DNA from: Tritrichomonas foetus
Lineage: Eukaryota; Parabasalia; Tritrichomonadida; Tritrichomonadidae
DNA length: 35,846 nt
NCBI GenBank assembly: GCA_001839685.1
Contig: MLAK01001070.1
Location: 1-35,846 of the forward strand
Reading direction: 5' to 3'
Each line of letters starts with the position of its first letter. The first letter of the stretch is position 1. Position numbers and translations under genes: made by a program. The notes beneath the pieces are model-generated. The model did no database searches and was not told the DNA's origin. It saw only the letters and a list, made by a program, of their open reading frames with translations. Positions 1-8,600 of the stretch are shown one piece after another.

Positions 1-428
1 TTTGGGTTATTTTTGAATTGATGGTGTCAGTGATGAAAAATTTTTAGGGGGTCGTAATGACTCAAACATAATATATAATATTTAGAGTATCACTATCCTT
101 TTGGAAAACGTTTTCAATTTTCAGAAAGTCTTGTGAATTATGCATTTGAAAATTTCGATGTATATATTCAAAATTTTCAAATCCAACTTTTTGTATAGAA
201 ACTTTTTCTGTAATTAAATAGTGTTTCTGCACTATCTCGTCTAGACAATATTAATTATGTAATAAAATTGTCCAGAAGATCATTAATATAGATACGATAT
301 TGTAGACAGATAAATAATCCTAATAAAGTATTTTTACAAAATTACCCATTTATAATCGAAAATGAAAGGAACCCATTTTGAATAGTTGTATCAAATATAA
401 GAATTTTTTCTGCTTCCAAATGCATATT
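1..428. other. AT-rich intergenic sequence at left contig edge
   Basis: This is the region downstream of the minus-strand CAP-like gene. It is AT-rich with frequent stops in all frames and contains no ATG-initiated reading frame that I would call a gene. I see no tRNA-like fold and no telomere-type tandem repeat. Confidence 0.6.
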
Positions 429-830
429 TCAGGATATTGGTAACAAATCTGCAGAAAAATCTGCTATAATCACAATCGAAATTTGGATTGATACATCGTT
501 ACTTACAAAAAGAACTACACCATGATTTCCAGGAGCAAGTAAAACTGATCTTTTGCTGGGTGAATTCATCCAATGTGAAATTATTTCCTCAGTTGAAGAT
601 TTTTCATCAAATGGTTCAGTAAATTTCATTATTGATAATATAACAGTTGATTCATCATGAATCCAATGGGCTCCTTTATCAAAAGCTATTTTGTTGGCAT
701 ATTCTTCGATTATAGGATTAGACTTGATAACAGGAAGGCCAAATTGAAAGCGTATATCATTTATAAATTTTACTATTTCCTTTGGAGAGGCAATTTGGGA
801 ATTCTTCTTCCGATTTTTAGCCTTTTTCAT
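429..830 (-). CDS. Small CAP/SCP-domain-like protein, degenerate, no signal peptide
   Basis: Encodes 133 residues from the ATG at 830; one more upstream codon is open but is TTG, so I chose the ATG. After a basic N-terminus (KKAKNRKKN), the segment IVKFINDIRFQFGLPVI resembles the first helix of CAP/SCP domains, and HWMNSPSKRSVLLAPGNHGVVL resembles their W-x-x-S-P-x-H-R...LL...G-V block. The histidine expected before the arginine in that block is lysine here, and no hydrophobic signal peptide is visible although most CAP proteins are secreted. A TCATTT initiator lies 11 nt upstream of the ATG, which supports a transcribed gene. The family call rests on motif similarity only. It may be a diverged intracellular CAP protein or a decaying copy. 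Confidence 0.55.
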   Translation of the reverse strand: MKKAKNRKKNSQIASPKEIVKFINDIRFQFGLPVIKSNPIIEEYANKIAFDKGAHWIHDESTVILSIMKFTEPFDEKSSTEEIISHWMNSPSKRSVLLAPGNHGVVLFVSNDVSIQISIVIIADFSADLLPIS

Positions 831-840
831 CAAGAAAAAA

Positions 841-846
841 TGATGC
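841..846 (-). promoter_or_regulatory. Initiator-like TCATTT upstream of the CAP-like gene
   Basis: On the minus strand the sequence reads GCATCATTTTTTCTTG before the ATG. TCATTT fits the trichomonad initiator TCA-Y-W, with the presumed +1 A at 841, giving an 11-nt leader. The similarity is visible in the sequence; its function is inferred from Trichomonas vaginalis. Confidence 0.45.
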
Positions 847-872
847 GAAATCTTTTTGAAATCGACAGAATT

Positions 873-937
873 AATGCCAAAACACAGAAATTATAAAAAA
901 AGCAAGTTGCCATTTGGGCAACTTTTCTGGCCAAATA
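873..937 (-). repeat. Copy A of a diverged dispersed repeat
   Basis: The minus strand here matches the plus strand at about 2052-2126. Shared blocks include ATATTTGGCCA, AATGGCAACTTGCT, a T-rich tract followed by TTTATA, and GTTTTGGCA. This copy contains the perfect hairpin AAGTTGCC-ATTTG-GGCAACTT (904-924). It lies just upstream of the CAP-like gene, so it could be part of a shared promoter region or a remnant of a repeat family. Confidence 0.6.
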
Positions 938-1063
938 TGATCTTAAATAATGATGTATCGATATATTCAATTCGTGAAATATGGCGCCATTATTCTTTTG
1001 TTTATCATTCGAAATCACGGACTCTATGCGAAATTGCTTGATGAAATAAGCTGAATCCTTCAA

Positions 1064-2044
1064 CCAAAATGCCTGGAAATATTATTCAAGAATAGTAGCA
1101 AAAGTTCAAGATCTCAAGCAAACAAAAACCCAGGTGATGAAAAATATTGTTAAATCTNGACAATTTTTCTAGAGTAATCCATCATTCATCTATATTATTT
1201 CATATAGCTATCCCCTTACCTTACCAAACAAACTAGCTAAACACAGAAAGTAACTTATCAAAATATCTTTTGAAATCAACTTTACTCGAAGTTCTTCCAT
1301 GTGATTGGTGGAGTATTTATATGTAATATTATCAGTTATGGCTCCACATTATTATAGAAGAAAAGGTTAGCATAAAATTACAAGTTCCTCATACAGTATN
1401 TTGGNNATTGATATAATGAGCATTATACCTCTGCATTATGACTAAACTTGATAAAGATTACATCCAAGTTTGGTTAATTAACCTAATNTNTGGTATAATG
1501 NGCAGTTCTTTTAAAAGAATAGCCTCCTTGGCGATGAGATATTCTAGGGTCATTAATATATTTGCTTTCACATATATATGTTTAATTTTTTAATTTAAAT
1601 CTTTAATTTGTTGACCTCCTTGTCAATTTGTAGTGCAAGAAAAAATACTTTTTGTGTTATTTGGCGAGGTACAGACTATTATGCTAGCTTTCCAATAATT
1701 ATTAAAAGTAATTAAAGATTTTATTTGAGAAGGATGTGCTTATATTTGTTTCATATGTTCTAGATTGTTTAATATGTTCTAGATTGTTTCAAAAAAATGA
1801 ATGAAAGAATTAACAGAGTAATCTATGAATTAATTTAGAAAAGAATTAATTATTAATTTGGAAATGAAATGTGTTTTAGAGATTAAATCAAAAGGAAATT
1901 TTCATTTTTTCATTTTAATTTGTTCAAGCAGCTTTTTATTCTTTCTTTTTCATGATTCTTTCCTATTTTTTTTAATAATTAAACGTTCATCTATTCTTAC
2001 ACAATTTTTTTTTTGAATATTTATCAAGCCGCCAATACAGCTTT
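1064..2044. other. Gene-free stretch with ambiguous bases
   Basis: No credible coding region is visible. Isolated N bases occur at about 1158, 1400, 1405-1406, 1488, 1490 and 1501. Two partly similar segments, around 1397-1425 and 1484-1505, share TTGG/TGG, TATAATG and GCA blocks and both contain Ns, suggesting a collapsed or polymorphic local repeat. Another local duplication lies at 1753-1790. Confidence 0.5.
1753..1790. repeat. Two-copy 19-bp tandem duplication
   Basis: The unit ATATGTTCTAGATTGTTT plus one variable base occurs twice in direct succession (1753-1771 and 1772-1790). The copies differ only at the last base (A versus C). Confidence 0.8.
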
Positions 2045-2051
2045 TTGAAAA

Positions 2052-2126
2052 TATATTTGGCCATAAAGGTTGCTAAAATGGCAACTTGCTCTTTTTATAT
2101 CGTCCCGCCAAAACACGTTTTTTGGC
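2052..2126 (+). repeat. Copy B of the diverged dispersed repeat
   Basis: This is the opposite-orientation partner of the repeat at about 873-937. It carries ATATTTGGCCA, ATGGCAACTTGCT, TTTTTATA and later GTTTTTTGGCA. Its hairpin is imperfect (GTTGCT-AAAAT-GGCAAC). A 95-codon frame starting at the ATG in this repeat (2078-2365) has no recognisable protein features, so I do not call it a gene. Confidence 0.6.
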
Positions 2127-2664
2127 ATACTTCAATAGATATTATTTTATTAAGATTCTTCAATAATAAAAATCCACTTGACATTTTCATCTTTTTCGAA
2201 TGTGATAATCACATTGTAATTGCACATAACTTTAATTTACTTCAGAGATTTATGTTCCATAGTTTTTTTCCCAAGAACAAAGTGAACTGTAAAACTAACT
2301 GTCTTTTCCATTTTCGAAGACCTTTTATAAATGCAGATGCTGAGACTTATCTTCATTCTTATTGATTAGAGTAGCAATTTAATTCAATTATATAAATGGG
2401 AGTTTGTTGATACCTCTTGAGATTCAAGTTTCATCAGAATTCATTTTGAAATTCTACTATATTGTACCATGCAAAATTATTTACTGGGTTATCCAGTGGA
2501 TAATATTATAAATTAATAATCCTAAAATCTAAGGAAAAGGAGATTTTTAGGTCATTGATGTTTTATTGTAAACCATTGATTTCTTGTCATATTGAGCAAA
2601 GTTTGATTTAGAAAAAGTTTTACCCAAATCCTTATAAACAATTCAAAAAAATAGTGGAACTCAT
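2127..2664. other. Intergenic leader region of the BEACH gene
   Basis: AT-rich sequence between the repeat and the BEACH gene with no supported gene. The last bases before the ATG read GGAACTCAT, so the only nearby TCA (2661-2663) would leave a 2-nt leader. No M3-like RACGYW box is visible here. Confidence 0.5.
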
Positions 2665-5600
2665 ATGATTCGTCTCAAGATTCTAAAAGCGATTTTGGAA
2701 GCTGGAGGATCGTTTTCAAGACAGCCAAGGGAAATCGATTCCGCTATAATAGATATTTTTCAATCAGTTTCGCTTCAACATTACACAAAAAATCAGACCG
2801 AAAAAATAATCCACGAATTAAATAATGGGAGGCTTTTATCAGACGTTCTAACCGAATATAACTTCACTTTAACATATTTGCCTGAACTTTTGCAAGATAT
2901 TGTATCAATTAAGACGAAAAATAATGAAACAATAGAATTTTTGAGTTACAGCATTTTTTATAGTTATATTGCGTTTTTATCACAATTTGAAATCACAAAA
3001 GTTTTACCAAATGTTATTTTGCTTTTAAAATCATTAATATTTGCATTCAATTCATCACAAAAGATATTGGCAGGTGAATGTTTCGCTCATATTTTTGAGT
3101 TATTTTTAGAATATGATAATAAGAATCATAGTATATATTCTATTACTGAATACTTCTTAATTTATGCCAATATATTTCCATGCCCGAAATTAACTCTAAA
3201 AATTTTTGATTTTCTTTATCAAGATGAACTTTTTGAAACTGACCCAAATTTCTACAATTTTTTGGATCAGCTTGCTGAAGTGGTTCAATACCATAAAAAT
3301 TTTTTTGATTCCGATTCGTTATTAACTTTAATAGAACCTCTTTCGCCGATAATCCTTCAATTCCAACCATCAGCAGTGAAACTGTTTATGTCAATTCATA
3401 GTTATTCAAAAGAAGTCGCGAATTTGATTTTTCCAAATATTTCACAAATAATATTACCAGAAATCTTCAAATGTAATTTAATAGAATTAAACTTACCAAA
3501 GACAGAACCAATTCATGTTTCAATTCCCTCAATTATTAATATAAATTATGCATTTTCTAAAAAAGAAACATTTTTGTGTGATTTTAATCCTTCACAAATA
3601 AAAACTTTCCCAAAACAACTTGATTTTTCCTCCATTCTTTCACTTGAATTAACAAAAAAACTAAAACAAATTGTCTTATGGACTAAATATGAATATGAAA
3701 ATATAAAAATGGTATTAAATTCACTTTTCGAATTACTTCATCTTCAAGAGGAATCTGAATTCTTTTTTAACGTGTTAGCAACAATTTCATTCTTCTCAAA
3801 TGAAATTTTTGTAAATTCTCCTCAAATTTTCAAATCAACAACAGAATTGGCCTTGGAATATTTCCACAAAAACTTATTTAATCCTTCTTTCACAATTTTC
3901 GACGAAATACAGCCTCAAATTAACGCTGAAAAAAATAAAATCTATAACAATCAAACTGATAATAAAACAGATATTAATCAAATTAATAATGATAACTCTG
4001 CAATTGAAAAGAAATATAGGTATTCTGAAGATGTTTTCCAACTATTGAACACTTTTCGATCAATTTCTTTTGATTATATTTGTTCAGACGATGGAAATGC
4101 AATCAATGAAATTTTAAATAACCGTATTATTTCTTATCCACTTTTATTGGCTGAGTTTTTATATAGATTGGTGAATGATTTATCTTTATTGGTCCAAAAA
4201 GTCGAAACTTGTCCTGCATTAATTGACACTTTCCGAAAAATTGCACTTGTTTATCAAACTCTTGATCTTTCGATTGAAGATCCCAAATTAAAAGATGGAA
4301 TTCTTAAAGCAAGAGTTGCATTATTTACACTTTTTGCTCATTTATTTGCTCAAAATTCTGTTATTGAGATATTTTTCACATATTCACCATACAATAACTA
4401 TTTATCATCTGAAAAATCATTTGCAAGTGCTTATTTGTCATTTTTATTTGAAGATAGAATCAGGCCATACATAATATCATCAATTCGTAATTATTTTCTT
4501 TATTGCTCGAATATTAAAATTAGCAATGTTGGAGATTTAGCATCAATTTTTTATTGTATTCTAAAAAATGTCGAACTTCAATTACCTGGAAGCCGTCCGA
4601 TGCAAATGATTCATGATTTCCTTGAAATGATGAATGAAATTCTTCTTTATAAGCATAATTTTCTTGAGAGTTTCAAAAGCTTATGTCCAGTAATTTGTAA
4701 ATCATTGACAAAACTTTCAACAGATGAATTATCAAAGAAGATTTTTGAGATTTCAATTTCTTTCTTTGCAATGATGTCAGAATACTTTGAAATTAAAAAT
4801 CTTGAAATTGATGCACTTTTGTATGCTTTAATATCATTTAATGATTTAGAATTTGTTGAGTCTCTTTATACAAAATTAATTCAATTATTAGCAGGAGAAA
4901 AACTTCCATCAATTACACCACACTTTATTGTAAGACAGCCACAAATTATTAAAATTTTTGTTCATTTTCTCTTTTCAACTCCACGCCTGCATGATTTACT
5001 TGTTTTTATTTATGAATTACTTCAATTTTCACCTTTAAATTTACAAGCATGTGCCAATTGTGATTTAGATATTTTTATCTTAGAATTTCTCGAGAAAACA
5101 AAATCGAGTGAAACATTAAATGAAGAATCATTGAAATTAGTCCTTTCAATTTATTCCTTGCTTTCTACTCGACATTCAACAGCTCAGTCTGTTCTTAGAT
5201 ATATTTCACTTCTTGCACCGATTGATGATACCCATGTTACAAAATATGAACCAATTTTCTTTACTACTTTAGAAAATATTATTTCATCACTTTATAAAAC
5301 CCCTGAATACACATTTCCATTAAATGGCACAAAAGCTGCAATTCCTATTCTAGTTGATGAAGAGATCACTTATGGCTTTTCAATTGCATTTTGGATCCGA
5401 GCTGAAAATAATGAATGTTCAAGTTCACCAGATTTCCGAGGAAAACTGTTTCAGATCACTTTTAATGATAAAGTAACAATTACATTAACTTTATCAGGTA
5501 CGACACTTTTATTTTCACAAGATGATTTTGTAACTGATTCTGTTGCTAAACTTACTGATAATTTTCCACTTCATACATGGAATTTCATTGTCCTTTCTTA

Positions 5601-8600
5601 TCGACTTCAAAGTTTACGAAATATGATCGTTTTATATATCAACTGTCATGAAGATAGTGTATCAACAATACAAGCTCTAAAGCCACCATTAACTGCACCA
5701 CATGATACAACTAATGTCAGCCTTGTTGTAGGTGGAGGAAGTAAAGATACTAGTCAACTTCCTACACTTCTTGGACCTTTTGGGATTTTTCCAGTTCTCT
5801 CTGATGATGAACAAATTATCATTCGTGAAATGGGGGTAAGACCAAATATTAAACCTTCTATTCCACATTATGTTTTCATTATAAAAGAAAATGGATTTAC
5901 AAACTCGGATTCAAGTAACTTTGTTGATGTTTTAATCTCAAAATGTGGAATTGACACCATATTACCAATCTTTAAGTTAAGAAATTATAAATTCACTGAT
6001 GGAACTTTATTTGATTTTCAATTTGAATATGGAATACTTTTATTAACAAAATTGTTGATATTTTCTTATTCTGCTCAAACTAACTTTTGTGAATGCAAAG
6101 GATTTAATATAATTTGTCAAATCATCATAGATTATTGGTTAGATACATTTAATTCTAAATTTTATCATATTTTTACATCATTAATGCAAACAATAATAAG
6201 TGAAAAATTGCAGATACAATTATTTATTGGACTTTTGACACACTTCACATTTTTAATGAAAATTGATTCACACACTCATTCAAAAATTTTGAAATATTGG
6301 GCTCAATCTTTATTTTCATCTTTCAGACCAATAGCAATTGATTATTGTGGACCAAATGTGATTTTGGCAGCTTTAAGGAGATTTTATTACTATAATACAA
6401 ATGAAGCATCTTTGATTTTCCCTAATGATTTAAGACCAGATAATTTAAATGTTCAACTATGCCGTTCTTTCTTATTTGATATTTTATATTATTTTTATTC
6501 AATAAAATTTGATAAAGATGATTTCACCAGTTTGATTAGTCATTGCGTTTCTTGTACCGAATTTGAACAATCAATTGAAATGTTTAACTTTTTTATTAAA
6601 ATTTTAGGTGAATTTCATGAATCAATCACATTTAATATTGAGGATTCATCTTTTACATTTTTAATACACTTTTTCATTCGCTATCCTTATGACAAGCTCC
6701 AATATCTGACTATTGATCTTCTTAATTCCTGTTATAGTTTTAATTTAATTTCCAAAGATTATTATTCATCACAAATATTATCATTAATTAAAATATTACC
6801 AAAACATGCAAAAACAATAAAAATGCTTCATTATATTCAAGATAAATTCAAAGAAAATCCTTCTTTGCTTCCCCTTCTTTGCTATTTCGTTATTTTATTT
6901 AAAGAAGAAGAATTGGACAACTTAATTAATTCATTAAAGCCCTCAATTGAATATACAAAATTCAAATTTTGGGCAATATGGCCTTTGATTCTTACATTGC
7001 ATTGCAATGCACAACAAGCAGGGAAAGTTATTTTATTTTTAATTGAATGTGATCCAAATAATATTTTGGATCTTTACGCTCAGTTTGACATTGTATTTAG
7101 TTGCTATAAAACTGAACAAAAAATCATTGAAAATTTTTTCGTTGTAACTCTAGCCCATATTTATGTTATTACTAACACTCCGCCGCCAGTTGAAGATTAT
7201 TTAGAACTTTCTAAGCACATTCTTTTCTTTAGACATGATAATGAAGAAACAACTCTTTCATCAATGTATCTAAAAAGCGAGTTTTTTGATCCTAATCAGA
7301 ACAAAAATAACAGAATACAAGAAAGTGAGTCTGATTTTACAATGAAAACATTTATCATGGAGAATGTATTTGATTCCATAATTGATTCAGTGCTATTCAA
7401 ATTTGGTGTTCGATACACTCCATCTTCACGATGTTGGTCACATATAAATCTTGCATTATCATGTATAGAAAAGTTTTCTGAATCTAATCACTTATCTGAA
7501 GAATATTCTATTTTTGATTTAATACTTTGTTCATTTCTTCAAGATGTTGATTATTATGGTGTTTATGAACATCTCAAAAAAGTGAAAATCCCTGAAACTG
7601 ATTTTAATATAGATATTATTCACTTATTGCATTATCATACTAAAATGGCTGAACAACCTCAATATTATAGATCTGATCGAATTGTTTTAAATTTAAATTC
7701 ACCATTGACTAATGAAGCTAAGTTTACCACTTTTATTAGTGAACTTGAACCCCATCGATATAATCATCTTCTCAATCAAAAAGTACATATTTATTCTGAT
7801 TTTCATTCAAAAGTTATAGAATTGGATGACTTTATTACAAAGGTTGATATAAATATGATTGCAGCGAATTCAATCAATGAAATTTCTAAGCTTAATAATC
7901 GAGAATTATCATCTTCAGAAAGCCGTAAAGATAGATGGGCTCGTTTATGGAATGCCTTAACAATAGAAAGAGCACCGTGGCATCTGAAAAACAAAACCAA
8001 TAATATTATTTGGAAACGGGATATGTCCCTGTGTAGTGCATTAACACCATTGAAAATGATTAGAATGCAACAGCTTGATTTAATTGAAAATACGATTAAT
8101 GAAAAAAGTGATTGTTATGAAATCCTTCTTGATTGTGTAAAAGTTACCCCAAATAAAAAAGAAAAAGTTAGATTTGCTGCTACTAAAACATGGGTTTATC
8201 TGTCTTCTAACTCAGTTCAGATCATTGCTTTTCCAATAAGTGCAATTAAATATTTCTTCTGGCATCAACAAAATGGTATTTTCATCATTACTGAGCTTGG
8301 ATTTTCTCTTGTTTTGGATTTCTTTTCAATTGAAGATCATAAAAAAGCGATTTATTTCTTTTCAAATCAAACGAAAAGTAAATGTGAGCTATTTCAAAAT
8401 TTACCATCAAAACAGTTCTTTTATCAGACTCCTTTCCAACGGCGTTGGAGGAAATGGAAGATTTCAAATTATTATTATATTGTTCTCCTAAACTTTTTAA
8501 GTGGTAGAAACTTTAATGATATTGATAATTATCCAATAATGCCATGGGTTATTCATGACTACAGTGGTGAACAACTTATTTTGAAAAGAAGTGATGATCA

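Noticed and set aside
830..1063. A 77-codon minus-strand frame upstream of the CAP-like gene
   Set aside because: It starts at TTG, covers the repeat copy and the promoter of the CAP-like gene, and its protein sequence has no recognisable features.
2045..2365. A 106-codon frame on the plus strand
   Set aside because: It begins with TTG, sits in a diverged repeat, and has no domain or plausible composition; the first ATG is inside the repeat.
7165..7180. ACTAACACTCC within the BEACH gene as an intron end
   Set aside because: The reading frame runs through without interruption and the motif does not end in ACACAG.
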